Below the pieces are notes generated by a model. That model made no database searches and had not been told where the DNA came from. It saw only the letters and a program-made list of their open reading frames with translations. Positions 8,747 to 17,227 of a DNA stretch of 64,000 nt are shown in pieces. How positions within the stretch are numbered: the first letter of the stretch is position 1; each line of letters begins with the position of its first letter. The DNA comes from Tepidiformaceae bacterium (GTDB taxonomy: Bacteria; Chloroflexota; Dehalococcoidia; Tepidiformales; Tepidiformaceae). The stretch is taken from assembly GCA_958295975.1 (NCBI GenBank), contig OY282446.1, positions 1,589,289-1,653,288 on the forward strand. The letters are read 5' to 3'. The translations under genes were made by a program, and so were the position numbers.

Positions 8747-9217
8747 TCAGCGGGCCATACCTCTCGGCGCGTGTGTCGTTGGCGTAACAGCCATCAATGC
8801 CCCCGCAGCGGAGGGGGCTCCGTAGTCGTCGACGGGCTCCCCCCAAACCCGATTGATCCCGTAGGCGCGCCCGCACTCCTCCGCCGTGGCCACGTCCAGA
8901 CAGAACCCGACCAGTTCTCCCACGCTGAAAAAGGCAGGCAGACGAGTGCACAGCTCCGCGGTAGCGCAGCCCCCGATGCCCATTCCAGCGAATTCAATAT
9001 GCATTCCTCCCGGCACGGTGAAGACCAGAGCCTTCTCCGTTCCGTCCCGGTCCCGAAAGGGAATCATGTAGGTGCCTTCCCCGACCACCTCGTCCCATTC
9101 GATCGCGACGGGTGCGGCGGGCGTGGCCGTGCTGGCGGCGAGGCCCACCGCCAGCATGAGGACGCAGGCGATGGCCAGCAGCATCCCCTGCCCGCGCCAG
9201 GCGTCGCGTGCGCGCAT
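8747..9217 (-). CDS. Small secreted or membrane-anchored protein, unknown function
   Basis: This is a 156-residue protein with a signal-peptide-like N-terminus: basic residues, then a hydrophobic run at about 12-30 (MLLAIACVLMLAVGLAAS). The mature part contains several cysteines and a short beta-rich segment (YMIPFRDRDGTEKALVF) but no family was recognised. Its base composition is lower in GC and its codons less C-biased than those of its neighbours. It sits between the CoA transferase and the APH-family gene on the same strand. The last 15 residues look like unconstrained sequence. Coding status is likely but not certain. Confidence 0.6.
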   Translation of the reverse strand: MRARDAWRGQGMLLAIACVLMLAVGLAASTATPAAPVAIEWDEVVGEGTYMIPFRDRDGTEKALVFTVPGGMHIEFAGMGIGGCATAELCTRLPAFFSVGELVGFCLDVATAEECGRAYGINRVWGEPVDDYGAPSAAGALMAVTPTTHAPRGMAR

Positions 9218-9257
9218 GGCCGCCCCCCGTGCCCGTGATTCTAGCGCGCGGCGGCGC

Positions 9258-10139
9258 TCAGACGGGCAGCAGGCCGCACTCGCGCAGGCGCTCGATCAGT
9301 GCCGAGCGGCCCAGCCCCACGTAGCGCTCCTCGCCCGTCTCCAGCCCGTAGAGGATGTCGGAGAGGGGCGCGATCCAGTAGCGGAACTCGACGCGCTCGT
9401 GGAAGCCCGCGCCGAGGGGGCGGTCGTAGAAGCGCGCCACGTCGTCCACCGCGCGCCAGCCGCCGCCCGCGAGGATGCCCGCGAAATCGACGGCGGGGTC
9501 GCCGAAGCCCGCGTCGCCGAAGTCGATCACCCCGGCCAGCCGCCCGCCCCGTTCCAGCAGGTGGACGAAGCCGAGGTCGCCGTGCACGAGGCGCGGGGGC
9601 GGTTCGTGGCGGGCGCGGGCGTGGCGCGCGAAGCCGCCGTCCACGGCCACGCGCAGGGTGGCGGAGAGCCGCGGAAAGACGCGCATCCGCACCTCCTCCA
9701 GCCAGTCGCGCGGATCGGGCGCGCGCTCCGGCGGGGGTTCGCCCAGCGCCTCCCCCGCGCGCTCCGGCGGGAAGCCGTGCAGGGCCGCGAGGAACGCGCC
9801 GATCTCCCGCGCCAGCGCGCCCCCGTGCGGCCCGAAGAGGGCGCGCCGCCGCAGCGCCTCGCCCGCGATCAGGGGATGGCCCGCGAAGGGCCGTCCGCGC
9901 CAGCGGCCCCGCCAGCGCGGCGCGGGCACGGGCGCGGGCAGCGCTGGCGCGAGCGCGGGCAGCAGGCGCAGCTCGCGTTCCAGCAGGCGCGCGTCCGTGG
10001 CGGTGCGCGGGAAGCGGAAGACGCGCGCGCCGTGCGCGAAGGCCCAGTGCGACCAGCCGTGGTCGAGCGCGCGCACGGGCGCCTCCCCCAATTCGGGGAA
10101 GGCGTGGCCGATGGCGGCGGCCGCGTCGGAAGCGTCCAT
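9258..10139 (-). CDS. APH-family phosphotransferase
   Basis: This 293-residue protein belongs to the aminoglycoside phosphotransferase/choline kinase-like family. The catalytic loop is LVHGDLGFVHLL, with His in place of the terminal Asn, a variant seen in other APH subfamilies. The metal-binding segment is VIDFGDAGFGDPAVDFA. Such proteins phosphorylate small molecules (aminoglycosides, macrolides, amino sugars, homoserine); nothing here identifies the substrate, and a true antibiotic-resistance role should not be assumed. The ATG at 10139 is divergent from coaE, with only 21 bp between the two start codons. Confidence 0.85.
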   Translation of the reverse strand: MDASDAAAAIGHAFPELGEAPVRALDHGWSHWAFAHGARVFRFPRTATDARLLERELRLLPALAPALPAPVPAPRWRGRWRGRPFAGHPLIAGEALRRRALFGPHGGALAREIGAFLAALHGFPPERAGEALGEPPPERAPDPRDWLEEVRMRVFPRLSATLRVAVDGGFARHARARHEPPPRLVHGDLGFVHLLERGGRLAGVIDFGDAGFGDPAVDFAGILAGGGWRAVDDVARFYDRPLGAGFHERVEFRYWIAPLSDILYGLETGEERYVGLGRSALIERLRECGLLPV

Positions 10140-10160
10140 GAACGTGTGCCAGAATACGGC

Positions 10161-10817
10161 GTGCCCCTCATTCTTGGCGTGACCGGCTCCATCGCGGCGG
10201 GCAAGAGCCTGCTCGGCGCGCACCTCGCCGAACGCCACGGCGCCATCCACCTCGACGCCGACCGCGAGGCGCACGCCCTGTACGCGCCGGGGACGCCGGG
10301 CTTCGCGCGCGTGGTGGCCGAATTCGGCGAGGACGTCGTGGGCGCGGACGGCGCCGTCGACCGCCGCGTGCTCGGCGGCAGGGTGTTCGGCAAGCCCGAC
10401 CGCATGGAGGCCCTGCGCGCCGCCATCGGCGACATCCCCGCCCACTTCCGCGCGCTGCTCGACCGCTGGCGGCGCGAACTCCCCGACGACGCCATCGCCG
10501 TGCTGGAGGCCGTGAACCTGCTGGAGAACGACTACATGAAGCAGGCGGACGCCGCCTGGCTGGTGGCGGTGGAGCGGGAGACGGCCATCGCGCGGCTGGC
10601 GCAGACGCGCGGCCTCTCGCGGGAGGAGGCGGAGCAGCGCCTCGCCTCCGCGCGCGACTGGCGCGAGCGCGCGCCCCTGGCCGACCGCGTCTTCCACAAC
10701 GACGGCCCGCGCGCGGCCTTCCTCGCGGCCATCGACGAGGCCCTCGCGGAGACGCTCGCCGCCCGTCGCGCGGGCGCGCTGCCGCCTCCCCGCTGGCGCG
10801 CGGCGGCGGGGGCCTAG
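10161..10817 (+). CDS. coaE: Dephospho-CoA kinase
   Basis: CoaE performs the last step of coenzyme A synthesis, ATP-dependent phosphorylation of the 3'-hydroxyl of dephospho-CoA. The P-loop is GVTGSIAAGKS at residues 6-16, followed by HLDADREAH, the usual dinucleotide-binding Asp region. The length (218 residues) fits. The GTG at 10161 is chosen because it places the P-loop at the normal distance from the N-terminus. No Shine-Dalgarno is visible, and CAGAAT lies 5 bases upstream, so the mRNA may lack a leader. The C-terminal 20 residues are Ala/Arg-rich and poorly conserved. Confidence 0.9.
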   Translation: MPLILGVTGSIAAGKSLLGAHLAERHGAIHLDADREAHALYAPGTPGFARVVAEFGEDVVGADGAVDRRVLGGRVFGKPDRMEALRAAIGDIPAHFRALLDRWRRELPDDAIAVLEAVNLLENDYMKQADAAWLVAVERETAIARLAQTRGLSREEAEQRLASARDWRERAPLADRVFHNDGPRAAFLAAIDEALAETLAARRAGALPPPRWRAAAGA

Positions 10818-10820
10818 CGC

Positions 10821-11405
10821 TCAGCCGAGGCGGCGCAGGAGGGGGCGCACGGCCTTGCCGCGATGGCCGAGGCGGTGGCGCTCGGCGTCCGGCAGCTCCG
10901 CCAGCGTGCTCCCCGAAACGAGCTGCGTGACGGCGTCGAGGGAGTGGCCGCCATCCCCGCGCGGCTCGGCCGGGATTTCGCACTCGATGATGGAGCTGGA
11001 GACGGCGGGGCTTTCGCCGGGCGCGGCCAGGGCGGCGGCGGCGCGCCCCACGGCGATGCGCTGGCCCGGGGGCGTGGCCGCGAGCCGGTCGAGCAGCGCG
11101 CCGCAGCGTTCGGCGGCGGGGCGTCCGGCCTGAAAGGCCTCGGTGAGCGCCCCCGGCTGCAGGTCGAGGGCGTAGACCTCGATGCCGGCGCAGAGCGCGA
11201 GGGCGCGTTCGCCGCCGGCCTCGGCGCAGGCGCGTGCGCGCCGGCCCGCGCGCGCGGCGTAGTCGCCCCCGGCGGGCGCTTCGAGCGCGGCGGCCAGTTC
11301 CGGCCCCGGATCGACGAGCTCGACGGGCGCGTCCGCGAGCAGCTCGCGCAGCTCGGCCAGCTCCTCCGGATCGGCGCTGGCGAGGATGAGGCGGGGGCGC
11401 TCCAT
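10821..11405 (-). CDS. Degenerate Ham1/RdgB-like (XTP/dITP diphosphatase fold) protein
   Basis: This 194-residue protein has the start (LILASADPEELAELRELL) and end (TLAELPDAERHRLGHRGKAV) expected of the Ham1/RdgB house-cleaning pyrophosphatases, which hydrolyse dITP and XTP. However, the central DDSGL motif that supplies the catalytic Asp is replaced by ALCAGIEV at about 72-79, and the usual GFGYDP stretch reads GGHSLDAV. The frame is intact and GC-rich, so the protein is probably made but not an active pyrophosphatase. A CACGAT lies six bases before the ATG at 11405, suggesting a leaderless mRNA. It converges on coaE with only 3 bp between stops. Confidence 0.75.
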   Translation of the reverse strand: MERPRLILASADPEELAELRELLADAPVELVDPGPELAAALEAPAGGDYAARAGRRARACAEAGGERALALCAGIEVYALDLQPGALTEAFQAGRPAAERCGALLDRLAATPPGQRIAVGRAAAALAAPGESPAVSSSIIECEIPAEPRGDGGHSLDAVTQLVSGSTLAELPDAERHRLGHRGKAVRPLLRRLG

Positions 11406-11487
11406 GGGCGCATCGTGGACGCGCGCCGCCGCTCGCGCAACGCCCGCGGTTGACCGCGCCCGCGCCGTGCGCCGATCATGCGGCGGA

Positions 11488-13293
11488 ATGGCGGCGCGAT
11501 CCGGCGGTGGACGCGAGCGGCGCCAGCGGCTCGTCGCGCGCGCCCTCACCGGCCTGCTCGTGCTGCTGGCGGCGAGCCTCGGCGCGCTCGCCTACGCGCT
11601 GCTGGACGCCGCCGGCGACGGCGACGCCGCGCCCGCCGCTCCGGCGGTCACCATCACTGCCACCGCCACCGTCACGCCCACGGCGACGCCCGTGCCCGCG
11701 CCCACCGCCACGCCGCCGCCGCCCGCGACCACCTACCTGGGCGAGCCGCCGCCGGAGCTGGCGAACGCGGAGCTGCGGCCCGCCGCGGAAGCGAATGACC
11801 TCGCCTTCCTCGACGGCGTCGCGCGCTTCCGCATCGTGCGGCGCTACTACGTGCCCGTGGCGGCCATGGGCGCGGGCGTGGACGTGCTCACGGCGGCGCG
11901 GCTGGGGGCGCTGGCGCGGGGCGAAATCGCGGACTGGGCCGAGGTCGGCGGCGTGCCCGGGCCGGTGCGCGCCTTCGCCCTCGCGCCGGAAGCCGCGGAC
12001 GCGGCGCTGGCGGCCTTCGCCCCGGCCGCGCCCGACCGCGCCTTCGCCAGCTGGGCCGAGCTGCTGGCGGCGCTCACGCTCGACTCGGGCGCGTGGGCGT
12101 TCATCCCCCTCGAGGAGGTGACGCCCGCGGTCACGGCCATCGCCGTCGATGGCGTGGACCTCGTGCGCGGGCGCGGCGACCCCGGCGCCTGGCCCTACGT
12201 GGATGCTGCGACCGTGGCCGCCTTCACCGAGCGCGGGCGGGCCGCGGCGGAAGCGCTGGCGGCGGCCCATGCGGCCCCCCTGCCCGACCCGATTACCGTG
12301 ATCGCCACGGGCGACATCCTGCAGTCGCGCTGCTCGCTGGCCGCCATCCGCGCCACGGGCGACTGGGGCGCGGCCCTGCGCGGGCCCGTGGGCGACTACC
12401 TCGCCTCCGCCGACCTCACGCTGGGCTCGGTGGACGGCAGCATCCAGGACATTGCCGAGCCGCTGGGCTGCTTCGCGCACGTCAACCTCAGCTCGCCGCC
12501 GCAGGTGATCGAGGCGCTCACCCTCTCCGGCTTCGACGAGGTGACCGTGGCCACGAACCACGTGTTCGACTGCGGCGCGGAGCCCTGCGGCGCGCGCGCG
12601 CTGCTCCGCACCATCGAGCTGCTGCGCGCGGCGGGCATCGCCGTCGTGGGCGGCGGCGCCAACCTCGAGGAGGCGCTCGCGCCCGCCATCCTCACCGCCC
12701 GCGGCGTCACCTTCGGCGTGCTCGGCTTCGACGACGTGGCCGCCTACGCACTGGAAGCGGGCGCGGACCGCCCCGGCACGGCCCCGCTCGACGACGACTA
12801 CGCCGAGGAGAACGCCGCGGGCGAACCCGCCTTCTTCCGCCCCGCCGCCGAACTCGGCCTCGAACGCTTCCGCGCGCGCATCGCCGCCCTCGCCGAAGAG
12901 GCCGACGTCGTCATCGTGCAGGTGCAGACCGGCATGGAGGACACGCACGACCCCAGCCCCCGCAGCGTGAAGGCCCTGCGCGCGGCGGTGGCCGCGGGCG
13001 CGACGCTGGCCGTCGGCAACCAGGCCCACCACGCCCAGGCGGTCGAGCCCGCCGCCGACGCCTTCATCGCCTACGCGCTGGGCAACTTCATCTACGATCA
13101 GACGCGCCTGCCCGGGCACACGCAGGGCTACCTGCTGGAGGCCACCTTCTGGGGCCCGCGGCTGGCCAACCTGCGCTTCGTCCCCTACGTCATCGAGGAC
13201 ATGTACCGGCCAACCTTCGCGGAGGGCGCCGTGCGCGCCAAGATCCTCGCCGATGTCTTCGACGCCTCGCGGCGGCTGGCGGCGGCGCCCTAG
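11488..13293 (+). CDS. PstS-like / CapA fusion, membrane-anchored
   Basis: This is a 601-residue protein. Residues about 17-39 form an N-terminal membrane anchor, followed by a Thr/Pro/Ala linker (about 50-88) typical of extracytoplasmic proteins. Residues about 95-280 resemble the periplasmic phosphate-binding fold, including RGEIADWAEVGG. From about 283 comes a CapA/PgsA-type metallophosphatase-like domain (VIATGDILQSR, TVATNHVFDCG, VVGGGANLEEA, AVGNQAHHAQ), a family linked to poly-gamma-glutamate capsule synthesis or release. The ATG at 11488 was chosen because it leaves a short basic stretch before the anchor; an in-frame GTG at 11467 is also possible. A TTGACC at 11450 is a candidate -35 box. 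The HAD gene follows 12 bp downstream. Confidence 0.85.
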   Translation: MAARSGGGRERRQRLVARALTGLLVLLAASLGALAYALLDAAGDGDAAPAAPAVTITATATVTPTATPVPAPTATPPPPATTYLGEPPPELANAELRPAAEANDLAFLDGVARFRIVRRYYVPVAAMGAGVDVLTAARLGALARGEIADWAEVGGVPGPVRAFALAPEAADAALAAFAPAAPDRAFASWAELLAALTLDSGAWAFIPLEEVTPAVTAIAVDGVDLVRGRGDPGAWPYVDAATVAAFTERGRAAAEALAAAHAAPLPDPITVIATGDILQSRCSLAAIRATGDWGAALRGPVGDYLASADLTLGSVDGSIQDIAEPLGCFAHVNLSSPPQVIEALTLSGFDEVTVATNHVFDCGAEPCGARALLRTIELLRAAGIAVVGGGANLEEALAPAILTARGVTFGVLGFDDVAAYALEAGADRPGTAPLDDDYAEENAAGEPAFFRPAAELGLERFRARIAALAEEADVVIVQVQTGMEDTHDPSPRSVKALRAAVAAGATLAVGNQAHHAQAVEPAADAFIAYALGNFIYDQTRLPGHTQGYLLEATFWGPRLANLRFVPYVIEDMYRPTFAEGAVRAKILADVFDASRRLAAAP

Positions 13294-13305
13294 CGGGAGG
13301 AAACG

Positions 13306-13710
13306 ATGCGCGTCTTCTTCGACGTGGACGACACCATCATCACGTGGGACGTGCGTCTGCGTCCGGGCGTGAAGGAAGTGTTCGCGCGCCTGCGCGCCGA
13401 CGGCCACGACCTCTACCTGTGGAGCGGCAACGGGCGGCGCTGGGAGATCGTGCGGCGCTTCGACCTGCACGAGCACGTCCTCGATTGCTTCTGGAAGCCG
13501 CTCTACCGCCACCACGAGCGGCTGGCGGAGCTGGGCGTGCCCTTCGCGCCCGACTACGTGATCGACGACCATCAGGAGGTGGTGGACGCCTTCCCCGGCG
13601 TGCGCATCGCGCCCCCCGCCCACCCGCTGGAGCAGGACCGCGAACTCTGGCGCGTCTACGAGGCCATCCGCGCGCACGCCGCGGGCGCGGACGCCGATGC
13701 CGACGGCTAG
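13306..13710 (+). CDS. Small HAD-superfamily phosphatase-like protein
   Basis: This 134-residue protein has the HAD nucleophile motif DVDDT at 6-10 (D6 nucleophile, D8 acid/base), a motif II-like LWSGNG and the acidic motif IV-like DYVIDDHQE, with no obvious cap domain. Such small HAD proteins act on phosphorylated small molecules or protein side chains. GGGAGGAAACG immediately before the ATG is a strong ribosome-binding site. It follows the CapA fusion by 12 bp and is co-transcribed with it. Its 3' end overlaps the end of the convergent restriction-modification gene by 4 bp. Confidence 0.85.
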   Translation: MRVFFDVDDTIITWDVRLRPGVKEVFARLRADGHDLYLWSGNGRRWEIVRRFDLHEHVLDCFWKPLYRHHERLAELGVPFAPDYVIDDHQEVVDAFPGVRIAPPAHPLEQDRELWRVYEAIRAHAAGADADADG

Positions 13711-16535
13711 CCCCGCGCGCGTTCGAGGTTGAGCGCCAGCAGCCGCGCCAGCGCCTCGCCGTCGGACAGGTCGGGCGGCCAGCCGTAGGCGGCGCACACG
13801 GCCTCGTCCAGCCGCCGGTGGGCGCTGGCGAGCCATGCCGGGCGCTCGTTGTAGAGGTTCGTGAGCGTGCGCTGGCGCAGGTCCGGCACGAGCGGCCCCT
13901 CGGGGTTGAGCCAGCCCTCGCGCAGCTCGTTCAGCCGCCGCGCCGCCTCCGCGATGGCGCGCACGAGCGGGCCGTCCGACGGCTCCTCCCCCGGCGGCCA
14001 GGGCAGCGGGAAGGTGAGGAAGCAGGTGGTGTTGTTATAGGTCGGATCGTTTCCCACGCCGTGCCGCGAACTCAGATGCAACGCCCACAGTTCGTGCAGG
14101 CGCGAGTGGAGCACGCCGAAGAAATAGTCGTCGTCGCGCGCGAACACGATCAGGCGTGCATCGGGCAGAACGGTTCCGCCAACCCATCTGAAGGTTCGGT
14201 GCTTGGCAACCAATCCTGTCGCAATGAAACGGGGCAGCGAACGGAGCGCCCGCCGCATAGGGGGTCTTGGGGCACCCAGAATCCACCACTCGTCACGGAG
14301 ATTGTCTTGCTTGTGGTTCGCGCGGAAGGGCTGGACGTGTTCGGCCACGTGCCTGAACGGTGCTTCATAGAGCTGTGCCTCTTCCAGCGGGGTTCCGGGC
14401 GGAAAGTCGATGATCCACATATCCCTGGGACGGTCGACAAGGTCGTTGGCGATCCACCAGGGGCGCACGACATCGGCGTTATCGCGACCGTCGGGATTCG
14501 GGTGCGCCAGCATCTCCCGCGCAAGCTGCCCATCGATCTCAAAGCGTCCGATCCTGATCACGCCCATGAACGCGATGCCCCGATTCTCCGCGAGCATGGC
14601 CGCTTCCGTCAGCGGAAGGCCGCTCGTGAGGTTCACGTTGATGCCATCCACGGGCTGCCCGTCGAGGATGCGCTCCGTCTCCGTGCCGTCGTCGAAGCCG
14701 ACCATGGCGGTGCGCACGGCGGCGCCGTCGAGCACCCACGCGCGGTTCGATTCGGCGAAGAAAAAGTCGCCCGACTGCTTGATCCGCTCCAGCGTTCCGC
14801 GGCTCGCGGGCCCGCGAATCGCCTGCGTGGCCAGCAGGCCCACGCGCCCCGCCCGGCCCGCGTGGACCATCCGCCGCGCCTTCTCGTGCCAGTAGCAGCA
14901 CAGGTCGGCGGAGTGCTGGACATGCCCGTCCCAGACACGGAAGAGGGCTTCCACGTAGTCATCCCGGAGTTCCGTCCGCAACCGCTTGCCTCCGAGGAAG
15001 GGCGGGTTGCCGACGATGACGTCGGCTTCGGGCCACGCTGGTTCGCGCGGCCCCTGCGGATGCGAGCGATCCACGATGGCGTCCATCAACCGGATCGCGT
15101 CGAGCTTCTCAAGGACGGGCTCCTCGTTGTCGAGCCGGACGCCGTTGTGGTGCTTCCATTGCAGGTAGCCGATACAGACGACCATCGAGGCCAGCTCGTG
15201 GGCGTACTCGTTCTTCTCGATGCCGCGCAGCTGGCGGGGATGGACGCGCGGCTCGAACCGCGCGCCCCGCAGCCCGGCCCAGGCGATGGCCTCCTTCTCC
15301 AGCCCCTTGAGCAGCGCCAGCGACACGTAGAGGAAGTTGCCCGAACCGCAGGCGGGGTCGAGCACCGTCACGTCCGCGAGCCGGTCGAGGAAGGGCGCGA
15401 CCTTTTCGCGCACGCGCTCCCGCAGCGTCTCCTCCGTCGCACCCCGCGTCCGCGCGGCCTTCACGGCCTCCTCCGCCGCCTCCCGCACGGCCTCCCACTC
15501 GCGCCGCAGGGGGGTCATGAGCACGGGCTCGACGAGCGTCTGGATGTCCGCGCGGGAGGTGTAGTGCGCGCCCAGCGCGGCGCGCGATTTCTGGTCGAGG
15601 ATGCGCTCGAAGAGGGTGCCGAAGATGGCGGGCTCGACCTCAGCCCAGTTGAGCGCGTCCAGCCGTTGGAGGGCGCGTATCTCTTGGGTGGTGAGGTCGT
15701 CGGGCACGTCGTCGTCGGTGAAGAGGTCGCCGTTGACCCAGGGGATCGCCTGCGGCCCGAAGCGCCCGCCCGCCGCCATCGCGCGGAAGAGCTCGGCCAG
15801 CGCCTCGCGGAAGACCCCGGCGTTGGCGGCCTGCGCGGCCAGCAGTTCGGAGAAGGCGCCGCGCGGCAGCAGGCCGATGTCGCTGGCGAACATGCAGAAC
15901 ACCATGCGCGAGACGAAGCGGGCGATGCGCTGGTCGTCCGTGGTCCCCCAGCGCCGCAGCTCGGCGACGACGGCCTCGAACATGCTCGCCGCCTCGGCGG
16001 TGATCTCCTCCGTCGTGCGCCGTGGCTCCAGCCTGGACGGATTGGCCCAGAGCGCCTTCAGCACCTCCATCACGCGCAGGTTCGGCGCATCGGGCGGCGT
16101 CTCGCCCGCGCTGGTCGTCACCGCGACGATGCGGTTCGAGCGCAGGTCGGACAGATTGAAGGAATAGGTCCACGACTCGCGGTTCGTGAACTTGGTGTGG
16201 ACCTCGAAGCGCTCCAGGTCGCAGACGACGAGCAGGGGCGGGTTGCCGAGCGCCTCGTGGTAGTCGAGGCACTGCTTGTAGGCCGCGCGCAGGTCCTTGA
16301 GCTTGCCCTTGTACTCCCAGGCGAAGCGGTTGCTGAGCCACACGTCGACCCATCCGCGCGGGCCGCTGGAGCGGGTGGTCTGCTTCTCGAAGGTGTAGCG
16401 CGTCTGCGCGGGATCGTCCTCGTTCGGCGTGGGCTCGCCGACGAGGCGGCAGAGGTCGATGAAGTGCTCCTGCGCGGCGGCGCTCTCGCGTCCGGCGGAG
16501 CCATCCCACTTGTCGACGAATTCGTTCGCGTCCAC
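13707..16535 (-). CDS. MmeI-like type IIG restriction endonuclease/methyltransferase
   Basis: This 942-residue protein combines both activities of a type IIG (type IIL-like) system. Near the N-terminus, D64-x9-E74-Y-K76 (WVDVW ... WEYKGK) matches the PD-(D/E)xK spacing of MmeI. The adenine-methyltransferase core follows, with motif X (LGAHYTSRADI, 321-331), motif I (DPACGSG, 393-399) and motif IV (NPPF, 510-513). A target-recognition region lies at about 600-835. It would cut and methylate the same DNA site using S-adenosylmethionine. The start is GTG at 16535, with TAGAAT eight bases upstream. The recognition region (14030-14700) is visibly lower in GC than the rest, suggesting exchange. There is no separate methylase or specificity gene nearby. 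Confidence 0.9.
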   Translation of the reverse strand: MDANEFVDKWDGSAGRESAAAQEHFIDLCRLVGEPTPNEDDPAQTRYTFEKQTTRSSGPRGWVDVWLSNRFAWEYKGKLKDLRAAYKQCLDYHEALGNPPLLVVCDLERFEVHTKFTNRESWTYSFNLSDLRSNRIVAVTTSAGETPPDAPNLRVMEVLKALWANPSRLEPRRTTEEITAEAASMFEAVVAELRRWGTTDDQRIARFVSRMVFCMFASDIGLLPRGAFSELLAAQAANAGVFREALAELFRAMAAGGRFGPQAIPWVNGDLFTDDDVPDDLTTQEIRALQRLDALNWAEVEPAIFGTLFERILDQKSRAALGAHYTSRADIQTLVEPVLMTPLRREWEAVREAAEEAVKAARTRGATEETLRERVREKVAPFLDRLADVTVLDPACGSGNFLYVSLALLKGLEKEAIAWAGLRGARFEPRVHPRQLRGIEKNEYAHELASMVVCIGYLQWKHHNGVRLDNEEPVLEKLDAIRLMDAIVDRSHPQGPREPAWPEADVIVGNPPFLGGKRLRTELRDDYVEALFRVWDGHVQHSADLCCYWHEKARRMVHAGRAGRVGLLATQAIRGPASRGTLERIKQSGDFFFAESNRAWVLDGAAVRTAMVGFDDGTETERILDGQPVDGINVNLTSGLPLTEAAMLAENRGIAFMGVIRIGRFEIDGQLAREMLAHPNPDGRDNADVVRPWWIANDLVDRPRDMWIIDFPPGTPLEEAQLYEAPFRHVAEHVQPFRANHKQDNLRDEWWILGAPRPPMRRALRSLPRFIATGLVAKHRTFRWVGGTVLPDARLIVFARDDDYFFGVLHSRLHELWALHLSSRHGVGNDPTYNNTTCFLTFPLPWPPGEEPSDGPLVRAIAEAARRLNELREGWLNPEGPLVPDLRQRTLTNLYNERPAWLASAHRRLDEAVCAAYGWPPDLSDGEALARLLALNLERARG

Positions 16536-16572
16536 GCACGGCCATTCTACCGCTCCCGCGCCGCCGCCGCGC

Positions 16573-17121
16573 TCAGTCGCGCCAGCGCATGACGGCGCGC
16601 GCCGCCTCCCGTTCGCGCGCGCTCTTCTCCGCCCAGCGCCGCAGGAACGCCTCGCCCACGACCTCGCGCGCCGCCGCCCACGCCAGCGGTTCCGCCGCGC
16701 CCGTGCGCCGCTCGCGCACCGCCGCGAGGAAGGCCGTGGCGTCGCCGAGGTCGAACGTCTCCAGCGTCTCGCACTCCAGCGTGCCCGCGCCGCCGGGGAA
16801 GAGGGGCGCGCCCCAGCCGGTGAGCGCATGGTCCAGCCCCGCCAGCTTGTCGCCGTCGCGCCCCGAGCGCAGCCCCAGCGGTTCCAGCAGCCCCGCCTGC
16901 CCCGCGCCCAGCACGCTCACCGTCAGCCGCCCGTCGGCGCGCGCCAGCCCCTCCGTGTGGTTCGTCTTCGAGAGCGAAATCAGCAGGCGCGGGCGCTCCG
17001 GCACGATGGAGGCCCCGAACACGGACACGCAGATCTGGGCGTTGGGCCCCGTCGGGCCGCGCGCGCCCACCGCGCACAGCGGCGCCCAGAACAGCGACAG
17101 CACGTCGCGCTCCCCGGCCAT
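16573..17121 (-). CDS. Flavin reductase-like FMN-binding split-barrel protein
   Basis: This 182-residue protein has the flavin-reductase-like core: LFWAPLCAVGARGPTGPNAQ followed by PRLLISLSKTNHTEG, which forms the FMN-binding split barrel. Members reduce or bind flavin with NAD(P)H or act as partner reductases of monooxygenases. A TAGGCT hexamer ends exactly six bases before the ATG at 17121, so the mRNA appears leaderless and the gene is its own unit. The restriction-modification gene begins 37 bp after its stop on the same strand. Confidence 0.85.
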   Translation of the reverse strand: MAGERDVLSLFWAPLCAVGARGPTGPNAQICVSVFGASIVPERPRLLISLSKTNHTEGLARADGRLTVSVLGAGQAGLLEPLGLRSGRDGDKLAGLDHALTGWGAPLFPGGAGTLECETLETFDLGDATAFLAAVRERRTGAAEPLAWAAAREVVGEAFLRRWAEKSAREREAARAVMRWRD

Positions 17122-17127
17122 GCCCCC

Positions 17128-17133
17128 AGCCTA
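17128..17133 (-). promoter_or_regulatory. -10 element placed for leaderless flavin-reductase-like transcript
   Basis: The minus strand reads TAGGCT, six bases, then the ATG at 17121. The spacing matches that before fabF, moaD and comF in this window. Confidence 0.55.
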
Positions 17134-17227
17134 CGCCGTGCGCGGGCGCGCGCATCCTCGGCCTGCCCGACCTGCGCCCCCTGCGCGAGCTGCTGGCCTC
17201 CGAGCCGGTCGTCTCCAACCGCCGCCT

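Noticed and set aside
12093-16592. A very long plus-strand open frame antisense to the type IIG gene and in another frame of the CapA fusion
   Set aside because: Its translation is Arg/Gly/Ala/His-rich with no recognisable domain, a by-product of high GC; the other strand encodes clear enzyme motifs.
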